53,426 nt of DNA from Bacillota bacterium. Lineage in GTDB: Bacteria; Bacillota; Clostridia; Clostridiales; Clostridiaceae. The notes beneath the pieces were generated by a model, which was not told the DNA's origin, did not search any database, and saw only the letters and a list, made by a program, of their open reading frames with translations. Position 1 is the stretch's first letter, and each line of letters begins with the position of its first letter. A program made the translations under genes and the position numbers. The stretch is from contig JAUZPI010000022.1 in assembly GCA_030706015.1 (NCBI GenBank), forward strand, positions 1 through 53,426. Reading direction: 5' to 3'. This document shows, piece by piece, positions 33,100-40,229 of the stretch.

Positions 33100-33258
33100 A
33101 TGTCTCATACAATGGATAGAATGAGAAGAGAAAAAGTTGTTAAACAAACAAAACAACTGCTGGATAAAGGAATAGATACAGCAGTTATTATGGAAATGAC
33201 TAAGCTAAGCAAAGATGCTATTGAAGAAATTAGAAATAGTATGGTAGATAGACCATAA
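33100..33258 (+). CDS. 52-residue HTH-like small protein, twin B
   Basis: Second copy, also 52 residues, with AAGGGAGGGTG upstream. Core KQLLDKGIDTAVIMEMTKLS followed by KDAIEEIRNSM parallels twin A. About 30 percent of residues are identical, with the hydrophobic pattern kept, so selection has maintained the protein fold. The next gene starts 45 nt downstream without an intervening terminator. Not recognised as a named family; DNA or RNA binding is a guess from the helix-turn-helix look. Confidence 0.8.
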   Translation: MSHTMDRMRREKVVKQTKQLLDKGIDTAVIMEMTKLSKDAIEEIRNSMVDRP

Positions 33259-33303
33259 ATGCCATTATTAATATGCTGCAAATTTTTTGTGGAGGTGTAC
33301 AAT

Positions 33304-33726
33304 ATGGCTGGATACTCTAAGGTCTATTTTATAGGGAATGAAGGTAAGGATGGATTGAATGATATATATCTAGAAATATGGCAGGGTGAAGGAGACAAAA
33401 GGTGGTATGAAGCAAAATATGATGAAGAAAAGCTTAATAGAATAGGAAGTATCAGCTCCGTAGTTCCGAGTGGAATCGATGACCCTAATGGATTATTAGA
33501 TGCTTGCATTGCGTTTGCCCCGGAACTGTTTGAAGACTGCCCTAGTCTTTCCAATGTGTCAAAAGAATTGGAAAATCAAAATATGTTGGATTTTTCTACT
33601 GGAAGGCATATACCAGAGGAATGGGATAGTTTGAGAGAAGAAGCTAGGCAGGTGTTTGATAAAATTCCGTTGTATGCAGCAGATATCGTGCCATATAATC
33701 AATATACCGTAGGTGAAAAACACTAA
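33304..33726 (+). CDS. Hypothetical protein, 140 residues
   Basis: Soluble acidic protein without signal peptide or membrane segment. It begins MAGYSKVYFIGNEGKDGLND and has a Trp-rich stretch (LEIWQGEGDKRWYEAKYD) in a beta-rich N-terminal half, then a helical C-terminal half with EEWDSLREEARQVFDKIP. No family is recognised. ATG 33304 is set by GGAGGTG (33291-33297), 6 nt upstream; an ATG at 33259 lacks an SD. It may be co-transcribed with the preceding small gene. Confidence 0.8.
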   Translation: MAGYSKVYFIGNEGKDGLNDIYLEIWQGEGDKRWYEAKYDEEKLNRIGSISSVVPSGIDDPNGLLDACIAFAPELFEDCPSLSNVSKELENQNMLDFSTGRHIPEEWDSLREEARQVFDKIPLYAADIVPYNQYTVGEKH

Positions 33727-33748
33727 CCTTATATAATACAAAAATTAT

Positions 33749-33797
33749 AATCAGGCTATTTGTGGTTTTCAACAATTAGCCTGATTAAATTTATTAA
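33749..33797. terminator. Bidirectional terminator between convergent genes
   Basis: AATCAGGCTA (33749-33758) pairs perfectly with TAGCCTGATT (33777-33786), 18-nt loop. Plus-strand tail AAATTTATT; minus-strand tail ATAATTTTTG. It serves the 140-residue gene and the convergent M20 gene. Confidence 0.75.
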
Positions 33798-33829
33798 ATC
33801 CCATCAGCTAAATATATTCTATGAGCAAA

Positions 33830-35038
33830 TTAACGTATGTGTTTTTTAAAATTAAATTCCTCCTTAATAGAGTTTAATTTTTCTCTATCAGTTAAGAGAG
33901 TCAGCGCAGTAAGAGCAAGTGCTTTTGCTCCAGCCAATAATGAATTATCTGCAAATGTAGATTTAGCTGCATCAGTAAATTCTTTTGTATGAGGTACTAT
34001 GCTGCTATTGCATATTTTAATATGAGGATGGATTGTTGGCACAACTTGACTTACATTACCTGCATCGGTTGATCCAATTCCGTGAGTTATGGAGGTATCA
34101 ACTTTTTCGCCCAAGGATTCTACAATTTCTTTGAATATATTATCAAAGCTTTGTAATATAAGCATTTCATCTAGATGGTTCTGGAATTCGGTAATTTTCA
34201 CAGAGGTACCTGTTGCCATAGCTGAACCTTCCGCAATTTTTTTTACTTTTTTCGTTACTTCACTACAGGTGGAAGAAGTAGCGGCTCGAACAAAGAATCT
34301 TGCTTTAGCGTATTCGGGAATTATATTGGGAGCGTCACCTCCATGAGTTATAATTCCATGGATTTTCACGTCAGTTGTTAGATGTTGTCTAAGAGCATTT
34401 ATACTATTATACAATTGTATGATGCCATCTAAAGCATTTATTCCTTTTTCAGGGCAACCAGCCGCATGTGCAGCCTTACCAAAGAATTCAAAATCCAAAG
34501 CATCTACTGCAAGAGTTGTACCTGTCAAAGTAGTACAATTATGTGGATGAAGCATTAGACAAGCATCAACATTATCAAATAATTTATTCTTTACAAAAGT
34601 TGTTTTTGCAGCACCGTTTTCTCCACCTTCTTCTGCAGGGGTGCCAAATACCCAAATTTCGCCTCCTAAATTATTAATTACTGATGATAGGGAAATTGCT
34701 GCGGCTATACTCATAGTTCCGATAATATTATGACCACAGGCATGACCTAAATTAGGAAGCGCATCATATTCAGCTAAAAATCCTAAAATAGGCCCCGGTT
34801 TCTGAGATTTGAGTTTTGCAATAAATGCAGTTTCATATCCTTCAATATTTTTATCAACTAAAAAACCGCTGCTTTCAAGATTTTTAACTAATAAAGAAGA
34901 TGCAAAAAATTCTTTATTTCCTAACTCAGGATTACTATGAATTTCATGACTTATCGCTAGAAATTCATGGGATTTGGCGTCAATGCAATCCAATATAATT
35001 TTCTTATATCTTTCTAAATTATCTTCTACTCTACTCAT
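33830..35038 (-). CDS. M20D-family metallopeptidase, AbgB/PM20D2-like
   Basis: 402 residues, dinuclear zinc amidohydrolase. Metal and catalytic landmarks: GFLAEYDALPNLGHACGHNI (Asp and His), EEGGENGAAKT (Glu pair) and MLHPHNCT. The dimerisation lid domain lies in the middle. The motif IGSTDAGNVSQVVPTIHPHI matches the branch containing p-aminobenzoyl-glutamate hydrolase AbgB and PM20D2 rather than the carboxypeptidase branch. A role in cleaving p-aminobenzoyl-glutamate, a folate breakdown product, would fit the folate operon 3 kb away but is only inference. GGGGTG 6 nt upstream selects the ATG at 35038 over the overlapping GTG at 35047. Confidence 0.88.
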   Translation of the reverse strand: MSRVEDNLERYKKIILDCIDAKSHEFLAISHEIHSNPELGNKEFFASSLLVKNLESSGFLVDKNIEGYETAFIAKLKSQKPGPILGFLAEYDALPNLGHACGHNIIGTMSIAAAISLSSVINNLGGEIWVFGTPAEEGGENGAAKTTFVKNKLFDNVDACLMLHPHNCTTLTGTTLAVDALDFEFFGKAAHAAGCPEKGINALDGIIQLYNSINALRQHLTTDVKIHGIITHGGDAPNIIPEYAKARFFVRAATSSTCSEVTKKVKKIAEGSAMATGTSVKITEFQNHLDEMLILQSFDNIFKEIVESLGEKVDTSITHGIGSTDAGNVSQVVPTIHPHIKICNSSIVPHTKEFTDAAKSTFADNSLLAGAKALALTALTLLTDREKLNSIKEEFNFKKHIR

Positions 35039-35065
35039 ATATTTCACCCCAATGCATTTTAAAGT

Positions 35066-35096
35066 TAAAAAGCCTCTTCAGCTTTAAGAAGAGGCT
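35066..35096 (-). terminator. Terminator for the minus-strand histidine kinase gene
   Basis: AGCCTCTT (35071-35078) pairs with AAGAGGCT (35089-35096). On the minus strand the hairpin is followed by TTTTTAACTTT. It lies 110 nt after the kinase stop and just upstream of the M20 gene. Confidence 0.82.
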
Positions 35097-35206
35097 ATAA
35101 GTTAAGAAAATTATTTAGAGTAATGATAAACTATTTTATTATTTATGTCAATATATTGAAAGTGATGTATCTATTGTTACTCATAAAAACAGTTGTACTA
35201 GTGACT

Positions 35207-36913
35207 CTAATATATATCTGAAAACTCTATTTGAATAGTTTCCACCAGATTTCTATAGTTTTCATTATTACCATCTAAATTACCTTCTTCAGACTGAATA
35301 CTTTCTACTTCTGTGCTTTTAATTGGCAAAGTAAAAATAAACTCACTTCCTTTTGTGAGATTGCTATTAAGTTTTATATTCCCACCATGCAGCTCAACTA
35401 AGGATTTAACCAGAGATAACCCTATTCCACTTCCTTCATGATCACGATTAAAACCTTTATTAACTTGAATGAATCTATCAAAAATGGAGATCTGCTTATC
35501 TTTGGGTATACCTATGCCAGTATCTTTAATAGATACTTCTATAAGGTTTCCTTTATCATACATAGTAACTTGAATTTTATCTCCAGAGTTAGTAAATTTA
35601 ATTGCATTAGATAATAAATTAAGCATTATTCTTTCTATCTTATCAGGATCACAAAGAGTATATTTTTCTTCCACATCAGTATCAAAAATTAATTCTACAG
35701 ATTTGCTTTCAGAATATTCTATTACTGATAAGGTAATATTTTCAACTAGGCTTACTATATTAGTGTTTACTAAATTAAGTTGTAAGAAACCCACGTCCAT
35801 CTTTGTTACATCTATTAAATTTCCTATAATTCTCAGTAATCTGTAACAATTCTTTTTAGTAATATCTTTATATTTAATAATTTTATTTATGTTGTCAACC
35901 GAAGAAGGAGTTTTATCTAAATATATTTCAATCATTTTAATTGCACTTAGAATTATATTAATTGGAGTCCTAAATTCATGCGATAGATTAGCAAAAAATT
36001 CTGTTTTTAGTGTGTCATACTCTTTTGCCTCTTTAAGGCGCTGAATATTTTTTTCAGCTTCTTCTAATAAACGCTGACGCTGTCTAGTAATGAAAAATGT
36101 AAGAATTCCTGCTAATATACTTATAATAAATATTCCAGTAATATTAATTTTATTTTCTTTCATAATATGAACTTCATTATTATTTCTAATAGTTAAGGTC
36201 CAATTGCCGAAATCGTATTTTATATTTTTGGAAATACCGTCACTTATATCTTTATCACTTGATTTAGCAATAATAAATTTTTCTTTTGTACTGTTCTTAA
36301 CTTGATATAATTCATATTCGTATCCTTTACTTTTTAGTTTATCTAAATTAAGTTGATTCACAAACTCATCAATCTTAATAAGAACACAGACACTACCCCA
36401 AAAACTCTCTTTACCAGTTTGTCCATCTTTCAAAAAAACTGAAGTTCTTACAACAAATCCATACCAACCTGCTTTTGTTTTAACCGGTCCGCTTAGATAT
36501 GTTTTTTTATCCGATAAATATACTTTTACATTTTCCTTTGGAATTCCGCTATTGACGTCATAATTCAACATATCTTTATTTTCTTGAAAAGGATAAACAT
36601 CCACTATTTTTCCGTTTTGTAAGAGCTGAACCCTGTACATTCCTTCGTATTTATTCATAACAGCAGCAGCAAGCTCTTGAAAATTTTCTGCTCTTCCATA
36701 AACTTCAATTGTTGTTGCTAAAGCTTTGGAAGCAGATTTACAAATGCTTATTTTTCTTTCAATACTGCCCGTTGTTGAATAAAGGATCTCGTTATCAGCG
36801 TCTTTATGAATGTCAAGCGTTTGAATAAACCATTCTCTATATAAGCCCATTCCAATTAAAAATATTAGTAGAAAAGAGAAAATGGAGTAAATTACAGGTT
36901 TACTTTTTTTCAT
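35207..36913 (-). CDS. Membrane sensor histidine kinase with CHASE-like extracellular domain
   Basis: 568 residues. Membrane helix at about 7-25, outside domain of about 240 residues, second helix near residue 260-278 (ITGIFIISILAGILTFFI), coiled coil, then kinase core. The outside domain has VQLLQNGKIVDVYPFQENKD, a CHASE-type motif. HisKA box FFANLSHEFRTPINIILSAI, N box LNLLSNAIKFTNSG, G1 IKDTGIGIPKDKQ, G2 GSGIGLSLVKSLVEL. No partner regulator is adjacent. The C-terminus IQIEFSDIY matches the end of the 30695 kinase. AGGAGG 8 nt upstream sets the start at 36913; longer frames reach into non-coding DNA. The 276 nt upstream hold only a weak hairpin at 37058-37084. Confidence 0.92.
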   Translation of the reverse strand: MKKSKPVIYSIFSFLLIFLIGMGLYREWFIQTLDIHKDADNEILYSTTGSIERKISICKSASKALATTIEVYGRAENFQELAAAVMNKYEGMYRVQLLQNGKIVDVYPFQENKDMLNYDVNSGIPKENVKVYLSDKKTYLSGPVKTKAGWYGFVVRTSVFLKDGQTGKESFWGSVCVLIKIDEFVNQLNLDKLKSKGYEYELYQVKNSTKEKFIIAKSSDKDISDGISKNIKYDFGNWTLTIRNNNEVHIMKENKINITGIFIISILAGILTFFITRQRQRLLEEAEKNIQRLKEAKEYDTLKTEFFANLSHEFRTPINIILSAIKMIEIYLDKTPSSVDNINKIIKYKDITKKNCYRLLRIIGNLIDVTKMDVGFLQLNLVNTNIVSLVENITLSVIEYSESKSVELIFDTDVEEKYTLCDPDKIERIMLNLLSNAIKFTNSGDKIQVTMYDKGNLIEVSIKDTGIGIPKDKQISIFDRFIQVNKGFNRDHEGSGIGLSLVKSLVELHGGNIKLNSNLTKGSEFIFTLPIKSTEVESIQSEEGNLDGNNENYRNLVETIQIEFSDIY

Positions 36914-37189
36914 TAGTTTATCCTCCTGTCGTGTCCAAAATGTGGATGTAATTCCATAATGTATTATAATAAATGATATCATATACGTGGTTTTATAATC
37001 AACCATAATATAACAAAAAATAACAAATGATTTAAGATTTAAAGGCATAGGACTAATAACTTTACATTATTGTTAATGTAAGTTAATTTATTCAGCCCAA
37101 TGCCTACTATTACAAAACATCTACAACTAATGATTTATTGACTATAAACATTAGAGTATAAATTGAAATAAAATTTTTATAGGTCATAA

Positions 37190-37483
37190 TTATTTTTTGT
37201 TTTGTCTTGATTGTTGATTTAATTGTCTAGCTTCTTGAAGGTCAGGATCATTTACACTACTGCTGAAACTTGTGCTAGTAGAACTTGTCATACTGCCAGC
37301 GGATTTATTTTGTCTTGATTGTTGATTTAATTGTCTAGCTTCTTGAAGATCAGCATCATTTGCACTGCTAGTGAAGCTTGAACCCGCAAAATTAGTCATA
37401 CCAGAGCTAGATTTGTTTTGTCTTGATTGTTGGTTTAAATGTTTTGCTTCTTGTAAATCTGAACTGTTTTTATTTATGGTCAT
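37190..37483 (-). CDS. Gamma-type SASP-like triple-repeat protein
   Basis: 97 residues, no hydrophobic core, very rich in Ser, Gln and Asn. Three copies of a 16-residue unit, DLQEAKHLNQQSRQNK, DLQEARQLNQQSRQNK and DLQEARQLNQQSRQNK, are separated by Ser/Thr/Phe-containing linkers (such as SSFTSSAND). This architecture, with NQQS repeats and Phe-Ser linkers, resembles Bacillus gamma-type small acid-soluble spore protein SspE, an amino-acid store of spores. Clostridia are usually said to lack that type, so this is either a divergent gamma SASP or an analogue. GGAGGG upstream sets the ATG at 37483. Repeat units 2 and 3 are nearly identical in DNA, so copy number may vary between strains. Confidence 0.7.
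   Translation of the reverse strand: MTINKNSSDLQEAKHLNQQSRQNKSSSGMTNFAGSSFTSSANDADLQEARQLNQQSRQNKSAGSMTSSTSTSFSSSVNDPDLQEARQLNQQSRQNKK
37193..37477 (-). repeat. Three coding repeats in the SASP-like gene
   Basis: The 48-nt segments coding for the DLQEAR..RQNK unit recur at roughly 37193-37243, 37306-37357 and 37409-37459. The first two (TTTTGTCTTGATTGTTGATT on the plus strand) are almost identical over about 50 nt; the third has diverged. Confidence 0.8.
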
Positions 37484-37507
37484 AATTATTATCCCTCCAT
37501 TAATATA

Positions 37508-37544
37508 GACTATAGTTATGTCTAAATTAGACGTTATTATAGTC
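37508..37544. promoter_or_regulatory. Nested inverted repeat with internal direct repeat
   Basis: The 37-nt segment reads GACTATA, GTTAT, GTCTAA, A, TTAGAC, GTTAT, TATAGTC. The outer 7-mers and inner 6-mers are exact inverted repeats, while GTTAT is repeated directly between them. It lies 25 nt upstream of the SASP-like gene start and after the 54-residue gene. No U-run follows on the minus strand, so an operator is more likely than a terminator. Confidence 0.5.
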
Positions 37545-37586
37545 CCCTTTTTTAAATGAGGATATTCTGGTAGTTTGTGGTTGACG

Positions 37587-37751
37587 CTATTTGTCTTTAT
37601 AGCTTTTTCCATTTCTTGATTTTAGATTATTGCCGGTTTTATCAATGTGTGTCATGGCAGCACTATCAGCTGAAGCAAATGAACGTTCTTTTTTATTTAA
37701 ATTTCTCGCTTCATTTAATTTAATATCATTTCTATCATCTTTATAGCTCAT
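37587..37751 (-). CDS. 54-residue small protein related to the SASP-like repeat
   Basis: 54 residues, highly charged, no hydrophobic core. It holds one motif like the neighbour's repeat: KLNEARNLNKKERSFASADS against DLQEARQLNQQSRQNKS, followed by AAMTHIDKTGNN. GAAAGGAG precedes the ATG with good spacing. The SASP-like gene follows 103 nt downstream on the same strand, so they may form one spore-specific transcript. A candidate sigma-G promoter lies upstream (37804-37833). Not recognised as a named family. Confidence 0.75.
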   Translation of the reverse strand: MSYKDDRNDIKLNEARNLNKKERSFASADSAAMTHIDKTGNNLKSRNGKSYKDK

Positions 37752-37803
37752 AGGAAAACTCCTTTCAAATTAGAATCTTTGATGTATTTAGAAGGACATT
37801 TTA

Positions 37804-37833
37804 TATATTTTCCTGAAGGTCAGTTATATATTC
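37804..37833 (-). promoter_or_regulatory. Candidate sigma-G promoter of the small spore-protein genes
   Basis: On the minus strand GAATA (37829-37833) is separated by 18 nt from AAATATA (37804-37810). This approximates the sigma-G pattern GNATR-N18-CATNNTA with a mismatch at the first -10 base. Low strength. Confidence 0.3.
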
Positions 37834-37916
37834 TGGAAATTAACCTTTATACTTGTAATTTGTCATTATAATTTTTTAACAACTTAGATTAAAAAATTTT
37901 AAAATTCAACAATTTC

Positions 37917-37925
37917 TGATATAAT
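37917..37925 (+). promoter_or_regulatory. Extended -10 promoter of the folate operon
   Basis: TGATATAAT, a TGn-extended -10 box, 40 nt before the ATG of the HD-domain gene. It is the only good -10 upstream of the five-gene operon. The -35 region is weak. Confidence 0.55.
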
Positions 37926-37965
37926 AAGGTGAAACTTTATGAAGATAATTAAATAGGTGAGTATT

Positions 37966-38460
37966 ATGAAATATAATCAAATGAAGAGAATTGATAAAAT
38001 ACTTCAGAACAAAGACTATAATAAATATATAAAAAAAATAAAGAAATTTGAAAAGGATAGAGAGTTCTGTAAGCATAATATGAAACATTTTTTAGACGTG
38101 TGTAGGATAGCCTATATTACAAGTCTTGAGGAAGAACTTGGCATAGAAAAAGAATTGATTTATGCTGCAGGGCTTTTACATGATGTAGGAAGATGGAAAC
38201 AGTATAAGGAAAGTATTCCTCACGAAGTAGCAAGTGCTGAATTAGCAATGGATATACTTATGGATAGCGGTTTCTCAATATGTGAAGCTGAGAGTATAAA
38301 GCACGCCATCCTAAATCATAGAAAAGGTGATGGTAGTAAAGACACTCTATCGGATATAATATATAAAGCAGATAAATTGAGCAGAAATTGTTTTTGTTGT
38401 AAGCAGGAGCAAAACTGTAATTGGTCTTTGGAAAAAAAGAATCTTACCATTAAGATATAA
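37966..38460 (+). CDS. HD-domain phosphohydrolase-like protein of the folate operon
   Basis: 164 residues. HD-superfamily residues are visible: His in KHNMKHFLDVCR, His-Asp in AAGLLHDVGRW, a further His in KHAILNHRKG and Asp in IIYKADKLSR. A Cys cluster NCFCCKQEQNCNW follows and could bind metal. It is the first gene of the fol operon. The pathway needs dihydroneopterin triphosphate dephosphorylation, for which no Nudix gene is seen here; this protein is a candidate, but that is inference from position and fold. AGGTGAG 6 nt upstream sets the ATG at 37966. Confidence 0.82.
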   Translation: MKYNQMKRIDKILQNKDYNKYIKKIKKFEKDREFCKHNMKHFLDVCRIAYITSLEEELGIEKELIYAAGLLHDVGRWKQYKESIPHEVASAELAMDILMDSGFSICEAESIKHAILNHRKGDGSKDTLSDIIYKADKLSRNCFCCKQEQNCNWSLEKKNLTIKI

Positions 38461-38524
38461 AGAGAGCATATTAATGAAGTTTTAGATAATCAAAAAAAGG
38501 AGGAAGGGTTTAGCCCGTCACAAT

Positions 38525-39331
38525 ATGAGAATTGGAAATAAAGAATTTAATCTTGGAAATAGAACTTATATTATGGGTATTTTAAATGTAACACCAGATT
38601 CATTTTCTGATGGAGGGAATTTTAATGAAATTGATAAGGCTTTATATCATGCGAAGGAAATGATAGCTGCTGGAGCTGACATTATTGATATTGGCGGCGA
38701 ATCTACTAGACCAAATCATACTCCTGTGGATGGAAAAGAAGAGGCAGACCGAGTTATACCAATTATACGTGAATTAGTAAGAGAGATAGATGCTCCTATA
38801 TCAATTGATACATATAAGTCAGAAGTGGCAGAAAAGGCTATACAAGCAGGAGCTGCACTTATTAACGACGTTTGGGGGTTTAAAAAGGATAAAAATATGG
38901 CTAGCGTTGCAGCAAAATACAATGTACCTTGCTGCCTTATGCACAATAGAACAGATGAAAATTATACTGATTTAATTAGGAATATATTAGAAGATTTAAA
39001 AGAAAGTATAAATATTGCCTTGGCTGCAGGTGTTAAGAAAGAAAATATTATTCTAGACCCAGGTATAGGTTTTGCTAAAAGCCATGAGCAGAATTTAGAA
39101 ACAATGAATTCTCTTGAAGTAATTAGGGGACTTGGTTATCCTGTATTATTAGGTACATCGAGAAAGCGCATGATTGGCAACGCTTTGAATCTTCCTGTTA
39201 ATGAGAGGGTCGAAGGAACCGTTGCTACATCAGTTATTGGGATTATGAAAGGATGCGATTTTGTAAGAGTGCATGATGTTAAGGAAAATAAGAGAGCATG
39301 TCAAATGACTGATGCAATAGTTAGAAGGTAA
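38525..39331 (+). CDS. folP: Dihydropteroate synthase
   Basis: 268 residues; condenses p-aminobenzoate with 6-hydroxymethyl-7,8-dihydropterin pyrophosphate, the sulfonamide target. Signature MGILNVTPDSFSDGG, then IDIGGESTRPN, ILDPGIGFAKS and LLGTSRKRMIGNAL give a complete TIM-barrel active site. The best SD, AAGGAGGAA (38498-38506), lies almost 20 nt before the only possible start codon; the intervening GGGTTTAGCCC can form a mini-hairpin that would bring them closer. It follows the HD gene by 64 nt and precedes folBK by 40 nt. Confidence 0.97.
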   Translation: MRIGNKEFNLGNRTYIMGILNVTPDSFSDGGNFNEIDKALYHAKEMIAAGADIIDIGGESTRPNHTPVDGKEEADRVIPIIRELVREIDAPISIDTYKSEVAEKAIQAGAALINDVWGFKKDKNMASVAAKYNVPCCLMHNRTDENYTDLIRNILEDLKESINIALAAGVKKENIILDPGIGFAKSHEQNLETMNSLEVIRGLGYPVLLGTSRKRMIGNALNLPVNERVEGTVATSVIGIMKGCDFVRVHDVKENKRACQMTDAIVRR

Positions 39332-39371
39332 TTTAATAAACAAAACTTTTTTATAGGAAAAGAGGATTTTA

Positions 39372-40199
39372 ATGGACAAAATATATATAAAGGACTTGGA
39401 GATTTATGGCTACCATGGGGTAAATCCTGAAGAAAAAGCAATGGGCCAAAGATTTCTAATATCTTTGGATATTTCTATAGATTTAAAACATGCTGGAGAA
39501 AGCGATAATATAGAAGAAACTATTAATTATGCAGAAGTTTGTTATAATGTAGAAAAAGAATTCAATAAACAAAAATATAATTTAATAGAAGCTGCAGCTG
39601 AGCATTTAGCTGATTATTTACTATTAAATTACGAACAAATTAAAGAAATTAAAGTATTGATAAAAAAACCATGGGCACCTATAGGTAAGCCTATTGACTA
39701 TGCAGCAGTTGAAGTTAAAAGAGCATGGCATACTGCCTACATAGGAGTAGGATCAAATATTGGAGATAAAAGAAACAATATTCAAAATGCTATAAAAGAA
39801 ATTAATGGAAGCGGTAAAACAAAAGTTAATAAAGTATCTAATTTATATGAGACATCACCAGTGGGGTATTTAGATCAGGACGATTTTTTAAATTGCGCAT
39901 TGGAGATAAAAACATTGCTAAAACCAAGTGACCTTATAGATTTATTACTCAGTGTAGAAAGCAATTTAAAGAGAGAAAGGGTAATAAAATGGGGACCTCG
40001 TACCATAGATTTAGATGTGCTTTTATATGATGATATTGTTACTCATGATGAAAAAGTAATAATACCGCACCCCAGAATGCATGAGAGATTATTTGTAATA
40101 AAACCTTTAAAAGACATAGCACCCTATGTTATGCATCCAATACTTAAGAAAAGAATTGTAGAATTAGATTCAGAATTATCTAAGACTGAGCAACTTTAA
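39372..40199 (+). CDS. folK: Bifunctional dihydroneopterin aldolase / HPPK (FolB-FolK fusion)
   Basis: 275 residues, two enzymes in one chain. FolB (about 1-118): MDKIYIKDLEIYGYHGVNPE, with the catalytic Glu region and IKKPWAPI. FolK (about 120-275): AYIGVGSNIGDKRNNI, YETSPVGYLDQDDFLNCALE and KWGPRTIDLDVLLYDD with the metal-binding DxD, then PHPRMHERLFVIKPL. It makes 6-hydroxymethyl-dihydropterin and pyrophosphorylates it for FolP. The fusion is common in clostridia. The start is ATG 39372 after AGAGGAT. The downstream folE2 follows after 30 nt. Confidence 0.96.
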   Translation: MDKIYIKDLEIYGYHGVNPEEKAMGQRFLISLDISIDLKHAGESDNIEETINYAEVCYNVEKEFNKQKYNLIEAAAEHLADYLLLNYEQIKEIKVLIKKPWAPIGKPIDYAAVEVKRAWHTAYIGVGSNIGDKRNNIQNAIKEINGSGKTKVNKVSNLYETSPVGYLDQDDFLNCALEIKTLLKPSDLIDLLLSVESNLKRERVIKWGPRTIDLDVLLYDDIVTHDEKVIIPHPRMHERLFVIKPLKDIAPYVMHPILKKRIVELDSELSKTEQL

Positions 40200-40229
40200 T
40201 TGAATATTTTATAACATTGGGAGGAAAAC

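Larger units (their letters stand above)
32796..33258 (+). repeat. Tandem duplication of a small gene with its leader
   Basis: Two units, 32796-33009 and 33046-33258, about 213 nt each. Each starts GGAATAAAAC, keeps a CCTAG before the SD and has its ATG 54-55 nt downstream; each encodes exactly 52 residues that align without gaps. Confidence 0.8.

Noticed and set aside
37193..37477. CRISPR-like repeats
   Set aside because: Repeat units are in frame and code for the DLQEAR..RQNK protein repeat; spacing is unequal and no cas genes are near.
37752..37965. THF riboswitch before the folate operon
   Set aside because: The leader after the -10 box is about 35 nt, too short for the THF aptamer, and lacks its conserved segments.
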